DNA from: Bacteroides mediterraneensis
GTDB lineage: Bacteria; Bacteroidota; Bacteroidia; Bacteroidales; Bacteroidaceae
Length of the DNA: 64,000 nucleotides
Direction: 5' to 3'
NCBI RefSeq assembly: GCF_025993685.1
Contig: NZ_DAJPEN010000001.1
Location: 682,001 to 746,000, forward strand
Numbering within the stretch: the stretch's first letter is position 1; every line of letters starts with the position of its first letter. The position numbers and the translations under genes are program-made. Positions 19,242 through 28,718 of the stretch are shown here, piece by piece. The notes below the pieces were generated by a model. It was not told the origin of the DNA, made no database searches, and worked only from the letters and a program-made list of their open reading frames with translations.

Positions 19242-19719
19242 AGATCTCCAAGAGACTAAATCATTGATTTTAGCCGTATAGATTTCGCTTTTGCATTATA
19301 TAAATTCAATAATGAAGAAATATAGTTTTTTAGTGAAAAATAGTACGTAAATTAAACTTTAATTAGTTTACAAATTATATTAATTTGAATTATAATAAGT
19401 TGAAATATCAATGAATTGATTGGATATTATTTTTTCATTGAAATTGCCTTGATCATATTATACAAAAACATGAAAGAAATTTTTTGATCATTTCAGGCTA
19501 TTGATTTAGGAGAATATTTTTGTTATGTGACTTCTAGGAAAAATATAAACATAAATAGAAGTTTAGCAACTTCAACTTTGTAGTTGGCAAGTTTTTCTAT
19601 GCGTATGAAAACAAAGATATTAATATTTCCTTGTTTTATATTGCGTAAGTATGTCTTGCCAACTATAATATTATGAGTTGGTTAGCTAAATTTATTTCAT
19701 AAAAATATGCGATGAAATT
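19242..19719. promoter_or_regulatory. Intergenic region with a long-spaced inverted repeat
   Basis: A 478-base gap between kduI and the GH2 gene without a credible ORF. It contains an 11-bp inverted repeat, TAGTTGGCAAG at 19,581-19,591 and CTTGCCAACTA at 19,655-19,665, separated by 63 bases. A third related half-site (GAGTTGGTTAGC) lies at 19,675-19,686. It could be a binding site or a large hairpin controlling the second enzyme block. No clear forward TAnnTTTG box was seen. Confidence 0.4.
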
Positions 19720-22700
19720 ATGAGAAACTTATTCTCTATATTATTGATCCTTCTTTTTTCTTATCCAGTTTACGGTATAAAAAATAAAATCTCAACTAAC
19801 TGGAAATTCTTTTTGGGAGAAAACAGGGAAGCGATAAATACTCAATATGACGATTCACATTGGAGAACTTTAAACCTTCCGCATGACTGGGCTTTTGAGA
19901 ACGGTTATTCCATTGACGGAGCACAAACAGCCAGAGGAGGATATGCTTCGGGAGGTATTGGATGGTACAGACAATACTTTGATGTTGATATAGACAGTAT
20001 GAAAGACAAATCTATGTTTATAGATTTTGATGGTGTGTATATGAACAGCGAGGTATGGGTAAACGGTAAGTATTTGGGTAAGTTCCCATACGGATATATG
20101 TCGTTTTCGTATAATATGACATCGTGCCTTAAAGACGGACGAAATGTCATTGCTGTCAGGGTAGATAACTCGAAAGAACCTAGTGCACGATGGTATCACG
20201 GATGTGGTATTTATGGTAATGTTTATCTCAGGACAGAATCTCGTGCTTATTTTGTTCCTTCATCGATTTTCATCAGAACACCAAAGGCTGATGGACAGGT
20301 GATGATTGATGGTGATATAAAGTTGGATAAATACGCCGGAGATTATAAACTGAACGTATTTATAACTGATGCAAGTGGAAAAACTGTTGCAGATGCAGAA
20401 AGCTTTACAGGTCTGAAAGAAGGAAACAATAAATTCAAACTTCAGACTAAGGTTAATAATCCTCTTTTGTGGGATACGGAAAATCCGAACTTATATACTC
20501 TTAACATTAAAATAGAGAATAAAGATGGTAAAACAATGGATGAAGAAAGTATCCGTTTTGGTTTCAGGACTTTGGAATGGAAAGCAGAATCAGGATTTTA
20601 TCTTAACGGTAAGCAGACAAAACTTAGGGGTGTGTGCGAACATCTTGAAGGAGGTCCGGTAGGAGCAATGTCAACAGAACAGTTGTTGAGATGGAAACTC
20701 ACACTGATAAAGAACATGGGATGTAATTCTGTCCGTACTGCACATAACCCTCAGATTCCGGAATTCTATGATATATGTGACGAAATGGGTATCTTGGTGT
20801 TTGACGAGATGTTCGACGGATGGAAACAGAAAGCTCTGCATGATTATGGAGCACATTCATTTGCCGAGCATTGGGAAAAGGACTTGAGGAGTTTTATACG
20901 CAGGGACAGGAATCATCCTTCTGTGTTTCTGTATAGTGTAGGTAATGAAACCAAAGGTGAAGTGGCTAAAGACCTGGTTAGAGTTTGTCATGAAGAAGAC
21001 CCTACACGACTTGTTACATCGGGTGATGCAAATGCTTCTGAAATGGATATTCATGGGGCTAACGGTAACAGTGAAAGAGTGAAATTCCTTGAAACATATA
21101 AGCCGGACGGAAGAGCATTCTTAGGAACAGAAAATCCTCATACATGGCAAGTAAGAGGGTATTATAGGACAAAGACATGGTATAGGGATGAATATCCAAA
21201 CAAAAATCAGGATCCGATGTTTGTACCAGACTTAACTGACAAGGAAATTTTTGGTTACGACTGGACTTCACCTAATAAGAGAAGAAATCCTAAACAGATA
21301 TTCAATTCTTCATACGACAATGCGACTGTACGTGTGACTGCTAGAAAAATAATCGAGATGCTGAGAGATAAAGACTGGTTCTCCGGTAGTTATAGATGGA
21401 CTGGTTTTGATTATCTTGGTGAAGCCGGTTTCGTGCATGGCGGATGGCCCTTCAGAGCTTTCATGGGAGGAGCATTAGATTTGGCAGGATTTGAAAAAGA
21501 TTTGTATTATCTTTACCAAAGTGAATGGGCTGATATTGATATGGTTCATATTCTTCCTCACTGGACTCATCCTAAGATGGTATTGGGAACAGAAATTCCT
21601 GTATGGGTATATACAAGTGGTGATGAAGTGGAATTTTTCCTGAACGGTAAGAGTCTTGGAAAGAAGGCTAAAGGAAAGAAATGGAATGAAATACAATGTG
21701 AATGGATGATGCCGTGGACACCAGGAACAATAGAGGCTGTGGCTTATCGTAATGGAAAAGAAATTGCCAGAACACAGCAACGTACATCTTATGAACCTGT
21801 AAAATTTGATATAAGTGTTGAGAATGACAATCTGAAAGCTGATAAGGAAAATATCAGTATAATTACGGTGAAAGAGGTTGACAGGAACGGAACTTTGTAT
21901 CCATACGGTGAGAATCGTGTATATGCAAAAATTAATGGTGGAGCAAGAATGCTTTCCTTTGAGAGTGGTAATCCTGTTGATACTGAAACAAACTTTAATG
22001 CTACATCGAAATGTTGTTTCTTTGGGTTGAACAGAATGTTTATACAGTCAACAGATGATGATGCTTCAAAACCTGTATCCGTTTATGTAGGGGCTATATG
22101 TGGTGACAAGAAATTGATGACTTCCGATAGAGTGTCGATAAGTGTGGAAAGAGTGTCATTAAGAGGTAATGATGGAAATTCGGATTTCAAGATTTATTAC
22201 ACAACAGATGGCAGTACACCTACAGAGAACAGTAATTTATATGCAGGAGCATTTAAAGTGAATTTGGGAGCAACGGTAAAAGCCGCAGTGTATGACGGTG
22301 ATGTGAAAGTGCTTGATATGCAGGAAAGATTTGCAGAGGATGAAGGACTGTATTGGGGCACTCCGGGAGAACCTGTATGTAATTTCAAAGGTGATCAGGC
22401 TGAGTATGCGGAATTGGAATATTGTACTAAAGATATTCAGGTGAAAGGATATGAAGCAACTGGATATGTTGTTCCTGAGCCTAATAAAGGTAGTATAACC
22501 TGGGATTTCGAAAATACGAGTGGTAAAGATGAGGCTGTTTTGCATATAAGATTTCATCAGAATGGTAAGAATACTTTCTCGGATATGGATTTGTATATGA
22601 GTGGTAATAAGGTTAATACAGTACGTTTCAACAATGACGGAAATAATCCGAAATGGGATGTAGTGAAAGTTCCTGTGAAGATTGTTCCGGGAACAAATTA

Positions 22701-22770
22701 TATAAAACTGAAGAGTGTTACGGATACAGTTCCTTTTATAGATGAAATACAGGTGATTATAGATAAATAA
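19720..22770 (+). CDS. GH2-family glycoside hydrolase (beta-galactosidase-like)
   Basis: Exported retaining glycosidase of 1,016 residues. After a signal peptide, residues ~20-180 form the GH2 sugar-binding domain (WRTLNLPHDWAFE, GIGWYRQYFDV, WYHGCGIYGNVYL). An Ig-like domain and the TIM barrel (~290-600) follow. The acid/base Glu lies in SVGNET (~residue 409) and the nucleophile Glu is probably in FLGTENPHTW (~469). RGVCEHLEGG and CNSVRTAHNP are standard family motifs. A DUF4982-type domain follows (FFLNGKSLGKK), and the C-terminal region carries a chitobiase-like block (YYTTDGSTPTENSN) and a beta-sandwich. The PUL context suggests release of beta-linked galactose, glucuronate or a related sugar from the depolymerised glycan; the exact sugar cannot be stated. 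Confidence 0.9.
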   Translation: MRNLFSILLILLFSYPVYGIKNKISTNWKFFLGENREAINTQYDDSHWRTLNLPHDWAFENGYSIDGAQTARGGYASGGIGWYRQYFDVDIDSMKDKSMFIDFDGVYMNSEVWVNGKYLGKFPYGYMSFSYNMTSCLKDGRNVIAVRVDNSKEPSARWYHGCGIYGNVYLRTESRAYFVPSSIFIRTPKADGQVMIDGDIKLDKYAGDYKLNVFITDASGKTVADAESFTGLKEGNNKFKLQTKVNNPLLWDTENPNLYTLNIKIENKDGKTMDEESIRFGFRTLEWKAESGFYLNGKQTKLRGVCEHLEGGPVGAMSTEQLLRWKLTLIKNMGCNSVRTAHNPQIPEFYDICDEMGILVFDEMFDGWKQKALHDYGAHSFAEHWEKDLRSFIRRDRNHPSVFLYSVGNETKGEVAKDLVRVCHEEDPTRLVTSGDANASEMDIHGANGNSERVKFLETYKPDGRAFLGTENPHTWQVRGYYRTKTWYRDEYPNKNQDPMFVPDLTDKEIFGYDWTSPNKRRNPKQIFNSSYDNATVRVTARKIIEMLRDKDWFSGSYRWTGFDYLGEAGFVHGGWPFRAFMGGALDLAGFEKDLYYLYQSEWADIDMVHILPHWTHPKMVLGTEIPVWVYTSGDEVEFFLNGKSLGKKAKGKKWNEIQCEWMMPWTPGTIEAVAYRNGKEIARTQQRTSYEPVKFDISVENDNLKADKENISIITVKEVDRNGTLYPYGENRVYAKINGGARMLSFESGNPVDTETNFNATSKCCFFGLNRMFIQSTDDDASKPVSVYVGAICGDKKLMTSDRVSISVERVSLRGNDGNSDFKIYYTTDGSTPTENSNLYAGAFKVNLGATVKAAVYDGDVKVLDMQERFAEDEGLYWGTPGEPVCNFKGDQAEYAELEYCTKDIQVKGYEATGYVVPEPNKGSITWDFENTSGKDEAVLHIRFHQNGKNTFSDMDLYMSGNKVNTVRFNNDGNNPKWDVVKVPVKIVPGTNYIKLKSVTDTVPFIDEIQVIIDK

Positions 22771-22781
22771 ATATTGAAGAT

Positions 22782-25277
22782 ATGAGATATTTGATGATAA
22801 TATTGTCTTTTTTGTTCTTTCCTATTTGTGGTAATAGTCAGCAGAAAGAACGACCTTTTATCTGGGCTTCATGTGATGACAGGGCTGAGATTCTAAATAA
22901 AATTGAGAAATATGAATGGGCTGGCAAGTTTTATGATGATTTGAAAAAGAAGGTTGATAACGAGTTGAATGTGTATAATAAAGACAAGGATTCTTTCCTT
23001 AGGAGGCTTCCTCTTGATTGGAGTAAACAATCAGGAGGAGCTTATCCTCCTTTTTATTATTTGCCATTAAATGATAAGGAAAAACTTTCGAAGGCGGTAG
23101 CTGGACTGGCAAACAGTGTGCAGTTATCAACTGATTGTGCTGTAATGTATTATTTGACCGGTAACGAAGAATACGCTCAGTGTGCTTTGGATATTTCATA
23201 TTCCATAGTCATGGGATTGAAGCAAACGGTATGGGATGAGAATGCAAAGACAAATGGAGGGTGGATTTATCCGGATGATAATTTGAGAGAACTCAGATAT
23301 ATGGCGTCCCTGCCTGTCGTTTATGACTTTATTTATCCATATATAATGAGTGGAGCAAAAGCTTATAACCTTGTGTCGAAAGGTAACGAGGAACCGGATA
23401 TGTATGTATACCAGTATGTATTCCATATATATGCCCGTTCGGCAGTAGAACATGGACATTCAGGAAGCAACTGGTCGGTATTGGAGGCTTCTTGTCTGGT
23501 AAACTGTGCATTGGCCATGGAAAATATGGATTTGCGCAATAAGTATTTAGATCATTTCCTGAACGTAAGTAACAGTACTCAAGACTGTATCCGTGATATA
23601 GCAAAGGAATATAAGAATAAAGGTGATATCTGGCCTGAAACTTCGCAGTATTCGAATGGTGTTGCGGATTTGTCAACAAAGCTTATGCTGATAATGGACA
23701 AATATAATCCTTCTCTGAGATTGGTGGAAAAATATATAAACATACCATGGTCATTGCCAAGATGGAGTGAATTGATTTTTCCAAATGGTGATCTTGTAAG
23801 GTTTGGCGATGGGCACAGATACGGTGGGGCTTCACCAGTACAACTGGAAGTGGCATATGCATTGGCAGATAAAGAAGGTCTTACAGAATTAAAGGAAAGA
23901 ATGGGCGGATACATTCTGAGGAAGATAAATGAAGGGAAATATAATCGTCCTGTCGTGGATGAAAAATACTCTATAGCCGTTGAACCATATTATGATCCTG
24001 CCATGTTGTTGTGGTGTGCAGGGGAGATTGAAGGTACTCCCAATGAAACAAAACTTCCTAGAACGGATAATCTGTCGCACGCAGGACTTTATCTTCAGAG
24101 AAATTTAAGTCCTACCGGTAAAAAAGAAGACGGACTTATGGCTTTTGTAGCTGGTGCCTCATTTGTACACAGTCATGCCGGAGGCATGAACATAGAGCTT
24201 TATGGTAAAGGAGAAGTTATAGGTGTAGATGGAGGACGAGGTGCTTACCAGAAAGATATTCATGAGAATTATTCACGCCTATATGCAGCACATAACTGTG
24301 TGATATCAAACGGTAGATCATCTTCTTACGGTGGTTGGGTAAATCTTGGAACATCTACAGTGGAGATGGTTTCAATGGAGCCTGAACCTTGGGAAGATGT
24401 TGTATCTGAAAATTATTCATATAGCACTACTATGTTTGAGGATAAGACCATGGGAGAGGATAATGCTCTTCACCAGAGAACTTTGGCTGTAGTAAGGACA
24501 TCGCCGACTACAGGGTATTATGTGGATGTATTCAGGGCTAAGTCTGATAATGAGAAACAGTATCATGACTATTTATATCATAATATTGCAGACGAGGTGA
24601 AACTGAAAGATAATAAACCTGCATTGTTTGAGACTCCAGAACGTTTCAAAGCTTCTGCTAGTCTGCCATGGAAGAAGAATTCCTCATACAGGCATCCGGG
24701 ATGGCATTTCTTCAAGAATGTAAAAACGTCTGCAAAATATGAATCAGATGTAACAGGAATCTTTAAGGCAAAAAAACTTGGTGAAAACGGTATTAATATG
24801 CGTTTCTTTATATTGGGTGAACCTGAAAGAGAGTATTCTTTTGTTGATGCACCTGCCACTTTTGAAGTAAATAAAGAATATTCGGATAAACCGACTCCTA
24901 CAATCGTAGTTAGAAAATATGGTGATGCATGGAATGAACCTTTTGCGGTAGTTTATGAACCAACTTCTGGCTTGACAGATAATGGAAGTGTTGTTAATGT
25001 AGATAAACTTCAGAAAGATGGTATTTTCAAGGGATTATGTGTGAAATCAATCATTGAAGGTAAGGAACTGATACAATATATCATAATACAGCATGCAACC
25101 GAAACCTTTAAAATCCGTGATATAGATTTCGCCGGACATTTTGCGATAGTTTCTTATAGTGATGGGAAACTGAAGGATGTATATGTAGGAAACGGAAAAA
25201 GTATCAGTGTTGGAGGGAAAGTCTTCTATAATGCTGATGAAGGTTTGGGAAATTTTTACGTTAAGACGATGAAATGA
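22782..25277 (+). CDS. Heparinase II/III-like polysaccharide lyase
   Basis: Exported protein of 831 residues with a short signal peptide (cleavage near GNSQ). The N-terminal half is an alpha/alpha toroid with lyase-like motifs: EHGHSGSNWSVLEASCLVN, DIWPETSQYSNGVADL and LVRFGDGHRYGGASPVQ. The C-terminal half is a heparinase II/III-type beta-sandwich (SHAGGMNIELYGKGEVIGVD, YSRLYAAHNCVISNG). Such enzymes cleave uronic-acid-containing polysaccharides by beta-elimination and leave 4,5-unsaturated uronyl ends, matching the GH105 and KduI genes in this locus. The specific PL family was not determined. It starts 11 bases after the GH2 gene. Confidence 0.82.
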   Translation: MRYLMIILSFLFFPICGNSQQKERPFIWASCDDRAEILNKIEKYEWAGKFYDDLKKKVDNELNVYNKDKDSFLRRLPLDWSKQSGGAYPPFYYLPLNDKEKLSKAVAGLANSVQLSTDCAVMYYLTGNEEYAQCALDISYSIVMGLKQTVWDENAKTNGGWIYPDDNLRELRYMASLPVVYDFIYPYIMSGAKAYNLVSKGNEEPDMYVYQYVFHIYARSAVEHGHSGSNWSVLEASCLVNCALAMENMDLRNKYLDHFLNVSNSTQDCIRDIAKEYKNKGDIWPETSQYSNGVADLSTKLMLIMDKYNPSLRLVEKYINIPWSLPRWSELIFPNGDLVRFGDGHRYGGASPVQLEVAYALADKEGLTELKERMGGYILRKINEGKYNRPVVDEKYSIAVEPYYDPAMLLWCAGEIEGTPNETKLPRTDNLSHAGLYLQRNLSPTGKKEDGLMAFVAGASFVHSHAGGMNIELYGKGEVIGVDGGRGAYQKDIHENYSRLYAAHNCVISNGRSSSYGGWVNLGTSTVEMVSMEPEPWEDVVSENYSYSTTMFEDKTMGEDNALHQRTLAVVRTSPTTGYYVDVFRAKSDNEKQYHDYLYHNIADEVKLKDNKPALFETPERFKASASLPWKKNSSYRHPGWHFFKNVKTSAKYESDVTGIFKAKKLGENGINMRFFILGEPEREYSFVDAPATFEVNKEYSDKPTPTIVVRKYGDAWNEPFAVVYEPTSGLTDNGSVVNVDKLQKDGIFKGLCVKSIIEGKELIQYIIIQHATETFKIRDIDFAGHFAIVSYSDGKLKDVYVGNGKSISVGGKVFYNADEGLGNFYVKTMK

Positions 25278-25329
25278 ATTTATGAATATCAATCTTCATA
25301 TAACAAATAAATAATGTTGAACTAATAAT

Positions 25330-27306
25330 ATGATGTTTAATACCATGAGAACAAAACTTCTTTTATTTATTTTAGCCTTAGGATTCTTACAATTAAAAGC
25401 TTCAAACGAGGCTTCCGATAATTTTATTAAGGCTCTTAAAGCCTTTGAAAAATATAGTAATACACAGTGGACAGACTATAATGGTATTCCTAATACCGGA
25501 TATTGGGGTAGTGGTCTTTCCGGTGAGAAAAAAGGAACAGGAAATGATGCTATCAGATCTATGAATGGTGTAGCGCTTGCACACGCTGTACTGATAATGG
25601 CAGAACCAGAGAATAAGACTCAAAATGCTAAGCGCCTTGAAAAAATAGAGAAGGTTTTGAGGTACTCTTCGCTTACTCATAAACAGGCCGGTACTGATTA
25701 TACTTGTCGTGACGGTTTGAAATGGGGGCTTGGATGGCAGACAAATATGTGGGCAGGTAGTATGGGGCTTACCTGTGCGCTCATGGAAGACAAGTTGCCT
25801 GAGGACCTTGTAGAACAGTGTAAGAAAGTTGTAGCAGCTGAGGCAGACTTCAGAGTCGGAATTGCTCCTGCTTCGGAATATGTATTTAATACTGCAGCGG
25901 AAGAGAATGCATGGAACAGTAATATAGTATCGCTTGCTGCTGCATGGATGAGTAATCATGCTAATGCAAAGAAATGGCTTAAAGCTGCTAAAATATATTT
26001 ATCTAATACATACAGTGTAGCAGCTGATAAAAAAGGCGATATGTCTGAATGGGTTACCACAACAAATCTTTATCCTTCATTCATGCTTGAAAATCATGGC
26101 TTCTATCATCCTGGGTATCAGAATGTATCCGGTGCCAGTCTTGGTGATTCTTATCTTATGGCTTATCTTACTAACAAAAAGGTGGCTGATGAACTGACTC
26201 CTTTTGCAGAACATAATGTAATGAATGTTTGGAATAAAATATATAATATCCTGAAAACGAACAGTGAAATGATTTATCCTTGTGGTGAGGACTGGTCATT
26301 GCACAACTACGGTCAGGTGTCTTATTATGCTTATATAGCAACACATTTCAAAGAACCTGTAGCCGTAAAAATGCAGAATGAAGTTATAAAGAGATTACTT
26401 GAAAGACAAGCTCTTTTCGGTACAGGGGAGTTTATTGGAAAAAGTAATGAAAATACATTTTATGTTGAGGCTGTTACTGCAAGAAGGACGGCTTTGGCAT
26501 GGCTACATAGTTATGTAAATGATTTTAAGTTGGTTGAGCCTGCCGACATGAAAGATATAAACAGTATTCAGGATGATGTCAAGATTTTCACTTCGAGAAG
26601 TAAATATGGCAATGTGACTTTGAGTTATGGATTAAGAATATTGTTGGCTGCCGAATCTGCACCTGGTAATACTCCGCAGACACAGTATATAAGTTGTACT
26701 GACAAATATAACGTGATAGGTAAAACTCCATACGGAATAGCCAAGAAAGCAAAACTGCTTAATCATGAAATGACAGAAAACGGTTTTAAGGCTACTCTTG
26801 AGGTAGAAGCTCAATATGGAAAACTTCAATATTCAATTTATACTGATAATGGTATTGTAGCCATCATACAGAAACCCCTTGGAGGAGAAAAGAAGAGCGA
26901 TGCTGCAGTTTCTTTCCCATTGGGTATAGAAAATTATGTGATGAACGGTGGAAAACGTGATTTTTACAGTCAAGAAGGTCATATAGTAATTAATGAAACA
27001 AGCGGGCTTGAAAAAGATTTCAGCAATGCAGTGAATATATCAGACAATTATGGTGTTATATATGGTCCTGATGCAAAATGTACTTACAAAGCTCCTAAGG
27101 CTTACAACCGTCGTGGTGCTTCTGTTGATATGATTAGTGCAAGTCTTAAAAATCAGTTTGCTCCATCGTATATGATAATACTCTGTAATAGAGATTGGAA
27201 ACAGACTCGGAAGGTTGCTGAGACTGTAATGTTTATAAATGATGACAATACTTTGAAACTGATGTTTAATAATGAATCAGGTGATCAGATTTATTTATCA
27301 CTTTAA
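25330..27306 (+). CDS. Unrecognised exported protein, possible new lyase or hydrolase
   Basis: A 658-residue protein with a signal peptide. The ATG at 25,345 (MRTKLLLFILALGFLQLKAS) is as plausible as 25,330. Residues ~25-400 look mostly alpha-helical with regular Trp/Gly turns like an alpha/alpha-toroid enzyme. Polar conserved-looking clusters are CRDGLKWGLGWQTNMWAG, NAWNSNIVSLAAAWM, MLENHGFYHPGYQ and YPCGEDWSLHNYGQVSYYAY, which could hold His/Tyr/Asn catalytic residues. Residues ~420-658 look like a beta-sandwich. This two-part design is common in polysaccharide lyases, but I cannot place it in a named family. Its position between a lyase and a sulfatase supports a role in glycan breakdown. 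Confidence 0.7.
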   Translation: MMFNTMRTKLLLFILALGFLQLKASNEASDNFIKALKAFEKYSNTQWTDYNGIPNTGYWGSGLSGEKKGTGNDAIRSMNGVALAHAVLIMAEPENKTQNAKRLEKIEKVLRYSSLTHKQAGTDYTCRDGLKWGLGWQTNMWAGSMGLTCALMEDKLPEDLVEQCKKVVAAEADFRVGIAPASEYVFNTAAEENAWNSNIVSLAAAWMSNHANAKKWLKAAKIYLSNTYSVAADKKGDMSEWVTTTNLYPSFMLENHGFYHPGYQNVSGASLGDSYLMAYLTNKKVADELTPFAEHNVMNVWNKIYNILKTNSEMIYPCGEDWSLHNYGQVSYYAYIATHFKEPVAVKMQNEVIKRLLERQALFGTGEFIGKSNENTFYVEAVTARRTALAWLHSYVNDFKLVEPADMKDINSIQDDVKIFTSRSKYGNVTLSYGLRILLAAESAPGNTPQTQYISCTDKYNVIGKTPYGIAKKAKLLNHEMTENGFKATLEVEAQYGKLQYSIYTDNGIVAIIQKPLGGEKKSDAAVSFPLGIENYVMNGGKRDFYSQEGHIVINETSGLEKDFSNAVNISDNYGVIYGPDAKCTYKAPKAYNRRGASVDMISASLKNQFAPSYMIILCNRDWKQTRKVAETVMFINDDNTLKLMFNNESGDQIYLSL

Positions 27307-27350
27307 TAATGTAATATGGTTAATCCGGATATTACAAAAGTTTTATAGTT

Positions 27351-28691
27351 ATGAACCGTAATTTGTTTTTAGGCATATTATTAATGCCGTTGTGTACTAT
27401 TGCACAAGAACGTCCTAACATTATATATATTTTCACAGACCAGCATTCGGCACAAGCTTTGAGCTGTATGGGTAATGATGATGTCTCAACACCTAACATT
27501 GACCGTTTAGCTGATGCCGGTGTGTTGTTTACCAGAGCTTATTGCTCAGCTCCTCTCAGCGGTCCTTCAAGAACAAGCATGTTTACAGGTTTTTATTCTC
27601 ATGAGATAGGGGTTAATATGAATGGTAAGCCATTGCCTAAAGGTTTTGAGAAGAATGTGCTTGGTAATCTTTTGTCAGTTGTCGGGTATGAATGCGCGTA
27701 TGCCGGTAAATGGCATGTTCATACATCTTCGATGCCTGAAGAAAATGCTTTCGGTTTTGAGGTGATTCATTCTCATAATGATAATGGATTGGCTGAAACT
27801 TGTGTGGATTTTCTAAATAAGAAACATGCCAAACCTTTTTTCCTGGTTGCTTCGTTCGATAATCCTCATAATATTTGCGAATATGCAAGACAGCAAAGTC
27901 TGCCTTATGGAGAAATAGAAATGGCTTCTTTAGAAGATTGTCCTGGATTGCCTGCGAATTTTGCAATAAATCCGTATGATGCAGATGTGATAGCGTATGA
28001 GAAAACACAGAACTATAGTGCATACCCGACAATATATTATACAGCAGATGATTGGAGAAAATATAGATATACATATTATAAGCTAGTGGAAAAAATCGAT
28101 GCAGAAATAGGTAAAATAATAGATGCTATTGATAAGAATAAGTTGTGGGAAAATACAGTAGTTATTTTTTCAAGCGATCATGGTGATGGAATGGGAGCAC
28201 ATCAATGGAATCAGAAATCTGCGTTATATGAAGAAGTTGTCAATGTTCCTATGATAGTGACTTTGCCTGGTAAGAAAAATGCAGGTACCGTTTTGCCTCA
28301 ATTAGTAAATAATGGAGTAGATTTTTATGCTTCCGTTTGTGATTGGGCTGGAGTTTCACCTATAGAAGGTACATCCGGAGTTTCATACAGGAAGCTTGTT
28401 GAGGCAGCAGATGCCGACATGAAACATCAGGAGAATATTGTAATTGAGACTACTTTTGATAAAGGAACTTCTTCAAGAGGATGGTGTGTATGTTCTGAGA
28501 AATATAAGTATGTCCTGTATGATAAAGGAAGGTATCGCGAACAACTCTATGACATGGAGAAAGATCGTGGTGAGATGAGAAATCTGGCTGTAGAATCATC
28601 TTATAAGGATGAACTTAAAAAGTATAGAACGATTTTATCCAAATGGATGGATGAACATAAAGTAAAAGGGAAGTTTAGGATTACAAATTAA
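27351..28691 (+). CDS. S-type sulfatase
   Basis: Exported sulfatase of 446 residues, the second in the locus. It has a signal peptide (cleavage near TIAQ), metal ligands in IIYIFTDQHS, and the activation motif LSGPSRTSMFTG with Ser70 as the formylglycine precursor. GKWHVH, VIFSSDHGDGMGAHQW and the C-terminal YKYVLYDKGRYREQLYDMEKD are typical of the S1 family. A serine-type maturase must be encoded elsewhere. It is the last PUL gene; the rteA-like gene begins 27-78 bases later depending on start choice, without an obvious terminator. Confidence 0.92.
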   Translation: MNRNLFLGILLMPLCTIAQERPNIIYIFTDQHSAQALSCMGNDDVSTPNIDRLADAGVLFTRAYCSAPLSGPSRTSMFTGFYSHEIGVNMNGKPLPKGFEKNVLGNLLSVVGYECAYAGKWHVHTSSMPEENAFGFEVIHSHNDNGLAETCVDFLNKKHAKPFFLVASFDNPHNICEYARQQSLPYGEIEMASLEDCPGLPANFAINPYDADVIAYEKTQNYSAYPTIYYTADDWRKYRYTYYKLVEKIDAEIGKIIDAIDKNKLWENTVVIFSSDHGDGMGAHQWNQKSALYEEVVNVPMIVTLPGKKNAGTVLPQLVNNGVDFYASVCDWAGVSPIEGTSGVSYRKLVEAADADMKHQENIVIETTFDKGTSSRGWCVCSEKYKYVLYDKGRYREQLYDMEKDRGEMRNLAVESSYKDELKKYRTILSKWMDEHKVKGKFRITN

Positions 28692-28718
28692 TTTATTTTG
28701 TGAATAATATAAAGAATA

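Noticed and set aside
19612..19619. Bacteroides -7 box on the - strand (TATCTTTG)
   Set aside because: No - strand gene lies downstream, so this is probably a chance match in AT-rich DNA.
28692..28718. Remnant of tetQ before rteA
   Set aside because: Only 27 bases separate the sulfatase stop from the first possible rteA start, with nothing resembling tetQ.
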